Shown: positions 1-10,557 of the stretch, piece after piece | How the letters are laid out: every line of letters begins with the position of its first letter | Numbering within the stretch: position 1 is the first letter of the stretch | Source of the DNA: Dermatemys mawii | Taxonomy: Eukaryota; Chordata; Testudines; Dermatemydidae | NCBI GenBank assembly: GCA_007922305.1 | Contig: ML677326.1 | Coordinates: forward strand, 52,712,453-52,776,452 | Length of the DNA: 64,000 nucleotides | Reading direction: 5' to 3' | Notes under the pieces: generated by a model | The model's database searches: none | What the model was told of the DNA's origin: nothing | The model's input: only the letters and a program-made list of their open reading frames with translations | Made by a program: the position numbers and the translations under genes

Positions 1-325
1 TTCCCCATGTTAACTATCCCCCTACTGTTACTCACACATGACTGAAATGGGCCATCCTGATTACCACTGCAAAAGTTTTCTCCTGCTGACAATAGCACAT
101 CTTAATCAGTTCGTCTCTTAGAGTTGATATGGCAACTTCCGCCTTTTCATGTTACGTATATATAATAATCTTCCTATTGTATGTTCCATTATATGCATGT
201 GATAAAGTGGGCTGTAGCCCACAAAATCTTATGCCCCAAAAAATGTGCTAATCTCTAAGGTGCCACAAATGGTCCTTGTTCTTTTTGCGGATACAGACTA
301 ACATGGCTGCTACTCTGAAACTAAA
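1..325 (+). repeat. Retroelement fragment, Penelope-like terminal repeat candidate (family A)
   Basis: This is a high-copy reptilian repeat. Its most recognisable part is the stretch around 196-325, with ATGC, a stem-loop GTGGGC-TGTA-GCCCAC (207-222), then CTTATGC, GGTGCCAC and GCGGATACAGACTAACATGG. A second copy of the same family lies on the opposite strand at 45401-45522. The core TGATAA, stem, AAAA resembles a decayed hammerhead ribozyme core (CUGANGA, stem II, GAAA). Assignment to Penelope-like elements is inference from that motif and from my memory of the family; the family membership itself is the safer statement. The left end runs off the window. Confidence 0.55.
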
Positions 326-339
326 TATGTTGAGATGCT

Positions 340-2200
340 TCTTCAGTATTTTAGTATCCATGGCAGCTTTCTTGCATTTAAAAATATTTTCAAATTTGTG
401 ATGTAGCCTAACATACAACTAGGTAAATGTATTGTTCTTTCATGTTTAAATCACTGAAAACCAGACTATGTCAACAAGTCTTCTCTTTTATCTTTTCATG
501 CCTTCTTGTGTGGGAGAAGAGTATTAGAAAGGGAAGATAGACAAAATAATTCAGCCCCTCAGTTAAAGAGAGACATTCCTAAGTGAACTGCATAGTATAC
601 TGAATCAGTTAAACTAAAGGACTGCTTTTGAACTTGGCTTTTAACTAATTTGTGCCTTTTCAGTAACTTTCTCTCATAGGCTGGCTGCCTATGCCCCTTT
701 GAGGCAAGCTGGGATCAGCATTGACCATGACTTAGGAGCTATCTCTCAACCTCACTAACCTAGCAACATGAGGACTAATCAGTGAACTCAGCTAGCTGTA
801 ATGGGACTTAATAGGAAAGACTAGCCCCCACTGGGGTGGTGAAGCAGGGAAACCACTACTTATTTAGTAATAGGATTTTATGTTTAAATAGAAGTGGGAA
901 CTCAATGGGAGGAAACTTAGTGAAAAATAGCACAGTATTTCCAAAAGTAGAAGTAAAGGGAAAATAAAACAAAGCCTGCCAAAATGTACAGAGATGTGTT
1001 CTTCATCCCTCCTTAGGTCACGTGGATTAGCTTAAATCAGAGATACCAACATAGGAGAAGAACTAAACAGAAAGGGTGTTCTCCTCTGAAAAGCCTAGGA
1101 AAGTCAGGCTAAGTCACCCACAGAAAGCAGCATTGGAACCTGTGTGGGGAGCCATGAGTTAGGGCCTACAAAAAGCAGGAAGGTCCTCAGAGGTAAACTG
1201 TTGGAGTTCCTGATGAAAGGAGTGAATTCTGTGGGAGAAGAAGTGATTCAAGAGAATCTCTGCAGAACCAAGAAACAGAAGATTTGAGTTGAGGCAGAGA
1301 AAGGCAGAACTATTATAAGTTAGAATATCATGTGTGAACTTTAAGTTGGGCCTTTAATTATCCTTGTAAGGGAAGAGGAACTATTATGTGACTTGGTTGG
1401 AGGGCTGAGCCACAGAAGACCTAGCGAGGAAGTTGAGAGAAGATGCTGGCTGAGATAGCTGATTGTTGGGCCATCTAAATGATCACAGCAGTAGGGGTGT
1501 GCAAGAGGCGAAATCCCCTGTAATTCTGGATTCAGGCATGAGAGGGCTCCTATGAGGTGAGGACACACATTCCCTTTAAGTTGGCCTTCGAGATGTCCAT
1601 TTTATCTTTTTTTGATTCATTATTTTACTGAATATTCTAGCACTTTTAGACCTCAAGCAGGTGAAGGCTCCACTGTGTTAATATTCTGGGGGGGATCCTT
1701 ATCTGTACTTCAAACAAGGTATAAAAATATGGGTGTTCAATAAAAATCCCTCACAAATGACTAAATTCTGAATGGCTTTGAGCCAGTGATTAAAGCAATG
1801 AAAGTAGTAGATTTGCAGTTCTGCTTGTCTATAGCTATGACTCATAAGGATAACCATGAAAATTGGGTCATGTTGCACATCAGGTACCTGCTGCACATGG
1901 AGAATTCCTCTTGTTTCCTATACCCCATCCTAAACTTACCATGACATCTTTTCTAATTCTAAGGTGAAATATGTCTTATGCACGATAGGTGTGACTCAAA
2001 GCCCACTGTATAGAAAGACTCCAATTGATTTTGATAAGCATTGGATCAGTGAAGCAATTCATGATTGTGCAGCATTGTATGTCAATCTAGCCTTGCCTGG
2101 CCGGCCTGGCCTGGCCTGCAGTTGATAGTGAGGGGATGAGTGAGGAAATGTTGTTCTATTCATCCCATAAAACTTGTCCTGGCTTTTCAAAAAACCTCTT
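340..2200. other. Intergenic DNA, nothing recognised
   Basis: Moderately AT-rich sequence without a convincing exon, RNA gene or repeat boundary. Short ORFs here are at chance length. A short GGCCTGGCCTGG run lies at about 2093-2118. Confidence 0.5.
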
Positions 2201-2202
2201 CA

Positions 2203-2473
2203 GGTATATCTACACTATAATTAGAAACCCTCAGCTGACTCAGGCTTGTGAGACTCAATTAAACAGCCCTTTAGCTCACACTGTGGACATTTGGGGTCAG
2301 GCTGGAGCCCAGGCTCTAGGACCCTGCAAGGTGGGAAGGTTCCAGAGCTCAGACTGCAGCCCAAGCCCATATGTCTACACCACAATTAAACAGCCCCTTA
2401 GCCTGAGCCCTTGGAACCAGAGTCGGCTAGCATGGGCCACCCACAGGTGTCTAATTGCAGTGTAGACATACTC
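2203..2473. mobile_element. Harbinger-type MITE, about 270 bp
   Basis: The ends are inverted: GGTATATCTACACT at the left and AGTGTAGACATAC at the right. Internal blocks of the form TCTACAC..AATTA are repeated (around 2209, 2373 and 2452), giving the partly palindromic structure typical of these elements. The TCTACAC/GTGTAGA terminal motif is shared with other elements in this window at 6586, 10195 and 57387. There is no coding capacity; it would have been moved by a Harbinger transposase. Confidence 0.6.
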
Positions 2474-5400
2474 TTAGTGTCCTCATCTCGACTAGGTCTC
2501 TAGAGGCACAAAACAGGAAGAACAATTCCAACAGATATGGATTAAGCAACAGGTGCCAAATGCAATTTGGTGAACAGAAAGGTAGCCAAAAAACCCCAAC
2601 AGTTTAGGGACTCTGTGCCAAAAATTGGAACAAGCTTTTTCTATGTGAATTAAAAAAATAATTTAGGGTTCACTACAGAAAACCCATTAAAACTATTAAT
2701 GCAGTACACAGTGATAACAAAAATGGCAAATAGAATACAAGACTGTATTAGTGGAAGGAATAAACTATTAAAACAAAGATGGTGATTGTCACATTCTGGG
2801 ATTAGTCTAGACAAGTGAGGGGTTGTGTCACCACCTGCCTGGAAACTTTGTGTGCCTCACAATGCTTTGCTGTTGTAGCTCCCAGTGTGGGCGGCTGACA
2901 AACATACTAACATATGCAGGTCACACCCTGAGCATCTGTGTGTATAACTGTAGCCCTGATCCAGCTGTTCTGATCCCAGCAGCCTGTCAACAACAACCAT
3001 TCACACTCTGGCTTTCACCAGACTTGGTTACTACTTGTAGGATGACCTCAACATACTCCCAGTCCCAGATATTCCCCAAAACATGTGTTCTGCACTGTCC
3101 AGCCCTCTCCTGGACAGTTCAGATATTAAAGCTTTGCTGCTCCTGTAAAGAGTCAATATTCAACGGTTTGCTACTTTCACTGGAGTTACCAAACAATTCC
3201 GTTTAAAAACAGCACTGGATTGGTTTCAATTAAAAAAATAAAACAAAAGAAGATAAAATTGTAAGTTATATAAGAGAGCAATATAAGAGAGAAAGTTAGA
3301 AATGGTTACTAGCAAATAAGAGAAAACACACATCTAAATATCTACAACTTAAATCTAGCAAGTTTTGGTTCACAGCTTTGTTTAAAATGGCCTTTATCAC
3401 CCACAGTCTTCCAGCAATATGGTTTCCTTGGTAAGGATCACCCCAGAGGCCCAACAGTGCTAGTGCCTTTGTCTTCCTAGGTGAAAGAGAAAGAACTTGG
3501 GGTTCTCTACCCTTCGGTTTATAGTCCAGGGAATCTGTGCAGTAGAGTCTTCTTAGTTTATTCAGGCAGTAAAGAAAACCACATAGGGTCTGGTGGAAAA
3601 GGAGGCTTCAGGCTCTTTCTCCTCACTGTGTTTGCTGAAATGCACATTTGTTTTGTTTTCTGTCATTTCCTCCCCCTACTGTCTAGAGGACCCTGTTTAC
3701 TATTTATATGTAAATTGAGATAAAACACACATTCCATTTTTTAGGCTAGACCTGTTTGACAACTTTGCCGTGGTAAGACTTTATGGTTTTGAATATGTGC
3801 TAATACCATCATACAGGGGGATGGCATAACTTTACATATAATGTTGCTACATGCCCTTCTCCGTGATATTGTGGACCAGTGAGTTATTATTTTTCCAATT
3901 ATACCACACAAGGCATCTTTTGTACAAAGATTATTACAGTGGTGTATAAGGTGTAAATACCAGGGTGTTTTCAGTCACAGTGGTAGTTTTATTTTATATG
4001 ACCTTATTAAAGCTCATCTGGAATACTGCACACGGCACCAGTCACTGTATCAGAGCAAGGAAGGGTTAGTATTTTGGAGAGGAGCACAGAGCAAGAAGGA
4101 GTTTAAAAATCTGTCTTATAAGGAAAAGTTAACAGAGCTGAGATCTCTCTTGATGGTGGGCAGGGGAAGTACTCTTTGAAGTGACATAGTAAAAGCTTTT
4201 AAAGTTGTTAAACTGGTTTGAAGATCATGAAAGAAACATTTTTTACACTAGCATGTACTGAGGTAAAAAAAATTGGCGAGCATAATTTAGAAAGCCCCAA
4301 TCTTGAAGTCCTGATTCAGCTATTTCATGCTTACTGATTTTGGAATTTTGCCAGAATAAGGGTATTCTATCAGCTACCTTTAAGCAAAAATCCCCTTTGA
4401 AATGAATGACATAGGCCAAAAACATCTGTGTAAAGATTTCAAAATTTGACCCAATACTAAGAAACTAAGAAAGAACATGGGAACTCTAGAAATGTTTCTT
4501 TCTTCTAAAAGTGATAAACAAACAGATTAAGTTAACATGGCAGTGCAATTGAAGGGGCATTGTAGCGTGTGATGAAAAAAAACAGACTAGTTTGGACAAA
4601 AATATATTTTTATAAGAACCTGTCTGAGTTGCTCTATGTTTAAGATTATATGTATGTTTGAAAGCTTTGGCAGGACAGGGAGGGCTAGAACTAGGAAGAA
4701 ACTCAACAGTGAAACAGAGATAGGGAAGGGGTAATTTTACAGCTAATACTGTTTTCTTTATTCTAGTATAGGTTCTTTCTCAGTCTTAGAATAAGTCTTT
4801 CCGTGGTATTTTACCAGTGTTACATAATAGATGACATTATCCTGTTTTTAAATTTTCTTATGTGCTTATCTTGACTGTGTAACAAATGAAGCAGAATCAC
4901 GTAAGTAAAATTATGCAGAATGCAACAAAATCTCATTTACCTAAAGAAACACTCTTTTTTATATGACTGATCAATCAGACATCTAATTATGCTATATCTA
5001 TGTAGTTGTCTTTTCTAACATGTTGCCAGGGAGCCTAATGTAATATGTATTCTATGAAAAGTCAGGCTTGGAGACTGAATATAATTTGAAAGTAAGAAAC
5101 CTAAAAGTGTGAGAACTTCTTTTACTCTGAAAATGCCACAAACATAAGTTGGTGTTAAAAATCAAGAAATTTAAGATGAAAATATTCTAATGTTATATCT
5201 TTTCCCCTTTTATGTCACAAACTTGTGTGTTACTCATTGCTGGTCCATGCTATTGAATGCTGTGGTAATTTTTGGCTTCAAATATTTACTTCAGAACAAA
5301 AAAAATTATAATTTCCACACATGTACATACACAGATATATTTATATTGACTGTTCAGCTGTTAAAGACTAGGTGAAGATTAACAGATTTTATATGAAATC

Positions 5401-5994
5401 AGAGGGAGTTTTGTTAGCTAAAATTCTGCAGCTACATGCTATACTATAAATCCTTCCTGTTTTACTTAGAAATATTTGATGAATAGAAAGCCACAAGCCT
5501 ATCAGCTTATTGGGTTTGTCTGAAATCAGGGCTAAGCAGCAAATTATAGGTCAATGTTTAATAACTGAGTTTATGTAATACAAACCAAAAAAGTACCAAT
5601 CAAAGACAAGAAATGTCAAAGGACTGATTTAAGATGCTTGTACAAATTACCTTATGATCTTCTGTGATCATTAACAGATTTAGAAAGATTATATAAAATG
5701 GAATTTTCCTCTCTGTTGCTGAAATTCTAGTATATCTGCCCATTTGGGAAGGGGAAAGTTGATTCAAAGCCTTTAAAATAAATTTTGCATACTGTACCTC
5801 TATGCCTGGTACAGAATGAAAAGATTATTTTTTAAAAAAGAAAAATAAAAACATGTTTCTCACCCTGTTGTAATGTTATGATACTAACATGAAGCATATA
5901 TAATTATGATAAGCTTCTGAAAGTACTGTTACTAAACTTTGAGTGAGTAAGTAGAGTAGTTGGGCAAATAGGTACCTAACTCTATATTGCTTTC
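2474..5994. other. Intergenic DNA with one possible LINE remnant
   Basis: Mostly unassigned sequence. The only recognisable part is a weak LINE reverse-transcriptase remnant at 3995-4290, listed separately. No exon or RNA gene is supported. Confidence 0.45.
3995..4290 (+). repeat. Possible CR1/L2-like LINE ORF2 remnant
   Basis: The + strand reads AHLEYCT, then KKEFKNLSYKEKLTELRSL, which resembles the region after the reverse transcriptase domain in CR1/L2-type LINEs (HLEYC.. and LSYE.RL.EL). Stops and frameshifts are frequent. It is old and short, so the family is uncertain. Confidence 0.4.
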
Positions 5995-6004
5995 CCCTTG
6001 AAGA

Positions 6005-6195
6005 GGCCTGGTCTTGTGCTTAAAGTACAAGAGGATCTAAGTTTTATTCCTGGGTTTGCAATAGATTTCCTGTGTGAAGGTAAGTCCCTGTGCCCCAGTT
6101 TCCCATCTACAAAAGACATGCAATAATCCTTCCATACCTCACAACCTGGGTCAAATTCAGCCATGATGAGGTAATATGAAATATTAGCACCTCTC
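6005..6195 (+). repeat. MIR-like CORE-SINE fragment
   Basis: The segment contains CTGTGTGAAGGTAAGTCCCT, then GTGCCCCAGTTTCCCATCTA and the sequence CAATAATCCTTCCATACCTC. This order matches the core and 3' part of MIR (TGTGTGACCTTGGGCAAGTC, CCTCAGTTTCC.CATCTG, AATAAT..CCTACCTC). It is degenerate, as expected for an amniote-wide old SINE. Confidence 0.6.
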
Positions 6196-6585
6196 AAAGT
6201 GCTGGGTTTTGGGTTGGGGTTCCCACAAAAAAACTCACTTTATATTTCTAAGGCTCTAGCTGTCATAGCTGTGAAGAAAACACCACAAATATAAACTGTT
6301 GCAGGGATGTCCACATGAGTCTGCAGAAAACCAGGAACAATAATTCAGAGGGTTATGAGCTATCCCATTCACCCCAGGAAGGGGTTGACTCCAATGTCCA
6401 GTGATGGATAATTTAAATGTCAATCCTGATAAATCATTCTTTATGTAAGAAAGGAGAGGAAGATTCACAGATGTGCCCAACTTACTGTGAGTAACATTTC
6501 ACTTCAAGGAGGTCAGGTTTGGAAGACATTTCTCCATTCTTCCCCTCCCCCCCATCTAGAAAATACCGTGCCCAAGGTGGCTAGG

Positions 6586-6795
6586 GGTGTGTCTACACTT
6601 CAACTGGATAAGCACACACATATACCCAAGCTAGCTTTGATCGAGCTAGCTCGCTGAAAATAGTATAGTTATGGTGGCACAGGCTAGTCACCTGACTGTA
6701 GTTTTTAGAGAGCTAGCTCAATCAACATTCGCTTGAGTGTCCCTACCCATACTGCAATCACACATCCTGACTGCTGCATAGACATACACTAGAAG
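6586..6795. mobile_element. Harbinger-type MITE, about 200 bp
   Basis: The left end GGGTGTGTCTACACTTC and the right end GCATAGACATACACT are imperfect inverted copies. The interior holds CTAGCTTTGATCGAGCTAGC and GAGCTAGCTCAATCAACATT as a second inverted pair. No coding capacity. Target duplication not clear. Confidence 0.5.
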
Positions 6796-6904
6796 ATCTC
6801 ATGAGGGGGATCCAAATTCAAGGAGCTCAGTTAGCACACACATTTTAACTTCTGATCTACAGGGAGTGGCATCTCATTATTTATGTGAGTGGAGCTTGGA
6901 AGAA

Positions 6905-7110
6905 TTCCATCATCCATTTTACCCCAATGTGACCCCTACTCACAATGCTTCTGTGAGAATTGATTTGTAAAGCACTTAGGCCCTGATTCAGCAAAGCAGT
7001 CACATGCCTAGCTTTAAGCATCTACAATTTCAATGGGGCTGCGCAGATATTTAAAGTTAATCACCCATCTAAGCACTTAGATTAACAGGGGCTGTACTGA
7101 TCTCAAATGG
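6905..7110. repeat. Short interspersed repeat fragments
   Basis: At 6905-6980 a segment ending GTAAAGCACTTAG resembles the tail of MIR-like SINEs. It is followed by CCCTGATTCAGCAAAGCAG and AAGCATCTACAATTTCAATGG, a phrase that recurs as short palindromic repeats in reptile and bird genomes. Both are degraded; family names are not assigned. Confidence 0.35.
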
Positions 7111-7333
7111 AAGGTGCTTTAAAAATGCAATGGATAATATATATTATTATATACAAAGTATTATTTCTTTTATTTGTATGATTTTTTATATTTTAAACAA
7201 GTATTGTCTTTTTATATTCCTGACACTGCTCGTCCTAGGAATAGCTACTAGGAATATTATCAACATTTATCTCAAGTTTTCATCACATACATTTTGTGAG
7301 AATTTCTGCATGTTCAAGATTTAGCACTACCAC

Positions 7334-8860
7334 CAGGGCTGGCCTTACCATGAGGCGAACTGAGGCGGCTGCCTCAGGTGCCAGACTGGAGGTGGGGGGG
7401 GGGGCGCCACTAGGACCCAGAGTGTAGAAAATTGTGTCTATTGCTGGTGCATCTGTATTCTCTCTGCTCTCACAGAGATGGTGGAGGGCTGTGCTGGAGG
7501 AAGGAGGGCACAAGAGGCATAACAGGCAGACAGGAGAAAAGGTGAGAGGGAATAACAAAAAGCAGCAGGAGCTACAGGGAGAAAAAGGAGTAGGAGCATC
7601 TTAGGTACCTCTCTAGCACCCCCAGGAGCCTGGACTGATTAACAACAGCTTCTCAGGGACCTTCCTGTTTCCTGCTGCTTCCCTGAACCCACTTGAGGAG
7701 AACAGGCAGTCAACTGAAGTAGTAGGAGCCAGCTAGGCCCTTAAGACACTAATATCTTCCCTCACCCAGGCCCTGCTACCAGCCTGCTTATTTGTCCCCT
7801 CTAATTAAGTATTGAGAACCACTGTAGCCAGTACAGAACAGCAGTCAGGAGTGAAAGAAGAAAACGCCCCTCTGGGGCAGCATTCAGAAAAAGAAAGAAA
7901 GCAAAGGAAGCTTTTCTATCTAAACAGGAAGGAGCTCTCCTGAGATACAGAGACACAAATGTTCATGATGAGCCTTCTGGCCCCAGTGAGGATGTGAGTG
8001 GTGAGGAGATGCCTGATCTTCCAGTTAGTTAGAATGCAGGTGACCTGGCAGCTACTGCAGCATCCATATCTCCATCTCAAATGGATGTAACCATGCACAT
8101 TCCTGAAGAAAAGTGTAGATCAGAGAAGAGTGTGGTGGAGGTGCAAGAAACTGCTGCTGCTGAAGTCTTAAGTCTAGATGATCCAGGCCTGTGAACCCGC
8201 TTGAGGGACTTCCTTGTATTGCATGGGCCACAGAAAGTGGATGGGCCACAGTAAGTGGAAAACTTCATGTTCCCCAAAGACAGTGAAAATAGAAGTTTCT
8301 ATCCACCATGTTACTGGCATGAAATCCCCAATGGTGACAAGTGGAGAGGTCATGGCTTATGTACCCAAAACCCAAAACAGCTGCATACTGTTTCTATTGC
8401 AAATGCTTCCAGTCTAATTTCCAGTCACTTTAGGTTCTACAGGAACAAAGGATTGGAAAAAATCTGGTTAGAAATCTGGCCTGCCATGAGAAGGCAGGAA
8501 ATCACCAGAGAGCATTCCTTAGGTGGAAAGAGCTTGAGATGAGACTAAGGTTAAAGGCCACCATAGATTATCAGCATCAAGAGAAGATTGCATCAGAGTC
8601 TCTTTACTAGCAAAATGTTCTGAAAAGGCTCATTGCCATTGTGAGAATAGAGGAGTGAAGACACAGATCTGAGAGTTAAACACTCGAGCTTTTTTTGTTC
8701 CATGCAGTTCTCATTCATTGAATTTGGTAGTCAGTGATGCAGCATCAGCTTCTAGTGAGGCTGATGAATTTTTTAATGTAATTCAAAGCATCTATGTATT
8801 TTCTCTGCATCAACTCATTGAAATGGCTGTCTGCTGCACCTTGCATTGAGGGAGTGGCAA
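7334..8860 (+). pseudogene. Decayed hAT transposase gene (TTF/ZMYM-type zinc-finger hAT)
   Basis: The left end CAGGGCTGGCCTTACCATGA with a run of GGCGCC nearby looks like a hAT terminal sequence. From about 7880 the + strand gives discontinuous coding stretches: KKRK-rich text, HTNVHDEPSGP, EDVSGEEMPDLPVS, MHIPEEKCRSEKSVVE, FPKDSENRSFYPPCYWHEIPNGDK (read in pieces), a Cys-rich patch decayed at about 8370-8400, KELEMRL.LKAT, and near 8700 HSLNLVVSDAASASSEADEF. This order (N-terminal acidic part, TTF-type finger, RNase H-like core end with HSLNLV) is that of the hAT group carrying a TTF zinc finger. Stops and frameshifts are many. The sequence stops resembling the family near 8860; the C-terminal dimerisation region and the right terminus were not found, so the copy is truncated. 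No function is expected. Confidence 0.65.
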
Positions 8861-8904
8861 GTGATGGGAAGTGCGAACAAAAAACCTGTGAGACTGTTTT
8901 TGCC

Positions 8905-9141
8905 CCCATCATTCAATGGCAGCTTTACCGAATATTCCAAGGGGCCACGCGGACTGCAGGCACTGTGGGATACCTACCCACAGTTCACCGCTCTGAGAGT
9001 CGACACTAGACACAGAATTATGAACGCGATTCGTCGAACTAGCCCACTTACTGGGGACACACACAATCGAATGAATACCATGGGCTTTTTTAATTCGAAC
9101 TCTAGAAAGTCGACGTTAGCTCGTAGTGTAGACAAGGCTTA
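8905..9141. mobile_element. Partial Harbinger-type element, right end
   Basis: The right boundary CGTAGTGTAGACAAGGCTTA matches the terminal motif of Harbinger-type elements seen elsewhere in the window (compare GTGTAGACAAGG at 57376-57385). The interior is comparatively CpG-rich with several TCGAA/TCGAC motifs. I found no matching left end, so this is a 5'-truncated copy sitting directly after the hAT relic. Confidence 0.45.
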
Positions 9142-10194
9142 AGATAAAATTTGCCTTTACTTATACCCATTTAACTCCACTGAACCCTCACTGAATCCTG
9201 CTGTTCTATCTTCATTTCTTTACTGAAGTCAAAGTGGCAAATAGTATAAATGAGGGCAAAATATGGCCTTTCTTGACTTACTGCAAACTGCTGGAAGAAC
9301 TGGAGATTCAGACAAGGTCTCCAGTCAGTATCTCATGTTACATTTGTGTAGAGACAAAGTGACACTTGTGGAGAGAGTTTGAAAATATACCTCAGACTTG
9401 CCAAACTCCTTATTTAATCCTATAAACAATAAAATAAATCAGATTTAAACTTGTTTGTGGTTTTGGCTGAAGTCTTCATTTTTTGTTTATTTTAAAACTT
9501 AAATAGAAGAAGAGTTTTATACAATGAAGCATTATATTCTTTATTATTAATTGATATAAATAACAAAGAAACTGAGTCTTAAAAGGCTCAATAGGATAGC
9601 AGGAGTCTCAAGTTAAAACCAATTAAAAATAAAATGTGGAGGATTTAGATCTGTCTAATTATAAATTTCCAAATATTTTCTTCGTTAATCTCTTTCAACA
9701 ATTCAAAGTATTTATAGTTTTTAAAAGCACTCTTTGGTCTGTTTTACCCCTTCTTGATGATCACCAATGGTCTGAATCTTTCATGCAATACATTGCTACC
9801 TTTTAAAATAATGAATGAGCTGCGTGAGGATACCATGTTTGTACATCTGTGACGGCAGCAAGCAGCTGTGGGAAGAAGACAAGAAATGAGTGATAAAGTC
9901 TAAATAGGGAAGGCTGATCAAGAGTAGTGGGAAAAAGCGGGGAGAAGGGGAAGGGAGAAAGTGACAGTGAAAACTCACTGAGTTATATGACTTGACCTCT
10001 TTTTATGTAGCTAACATGGTTCTTTATCCTCCTTCTTGATCTCTCTCCGGTGTTTGATAATCTCGCTTTTCATGCTTTTTCTTTTCTCTTGACCCCTCTT
10101 GCTCTGCATTTTCATGTTTCTCCTCCTGCCTTGCTGATATCTCCTCCAAATCTGTTTTAAATGGGTCTCATCTTCCTCTCTTCATATATAGGTA
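9142..10194. other. Intergenic DNA, nothing recognised
   Basis: AT-rich sequence without a supported exon, RNA or repeat family. Confidence 0.45.
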
Positions 10195-10452
10195 AGGCCT
10201 TGTCTACATGAAAAAGCTATACCAGTATAAGCTAAAGTGTGAATTTAAACCAATGTCATTTATATTGATATAATTTCCCTTTTTGGTTTATGTTAGGATG
10301 CTATGGAGGGGGTATAAACTAAGCCAAAAATAGCCACTCCTATTCTAGAACAAAAGTGTCCACGTGGGGAATTATACAGGTATCACTATATCAGTTTACT
10401 AATATAATTATACAGGTATGATTGGTTAAAATATTCCCCGGTAGATAGGCCC
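10195..10452. mobile_element. Harbinger-type MITE, about 260 bp
   Basis: The left end AAGGCCTTGTCTACATG and the right end GGTAGATAGGCCCTT are imperfect inverted copies. The interior is AT-rich with internal inversions (ATACAGGTATCACTATATCA and similar). No coding capacity. Confidence 0.5.
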
Positions 10453-10501
10453 TTCGTTTCCCTGAGAATTCTTTTCTTGACTCTCCATCACTGCCCTCCA
10501 T

Positions 10502-10553
<52 letters not shown>
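10502..10553. repeat. (CT)n microsatellite
   Basis: About 50 bases of uninterrupted CT dinucleotides. The short serine-leucine ORF across it is an artefact of the repeat. Confidence 0.95.
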
Positions 10554-10557
<4 letters not shown>

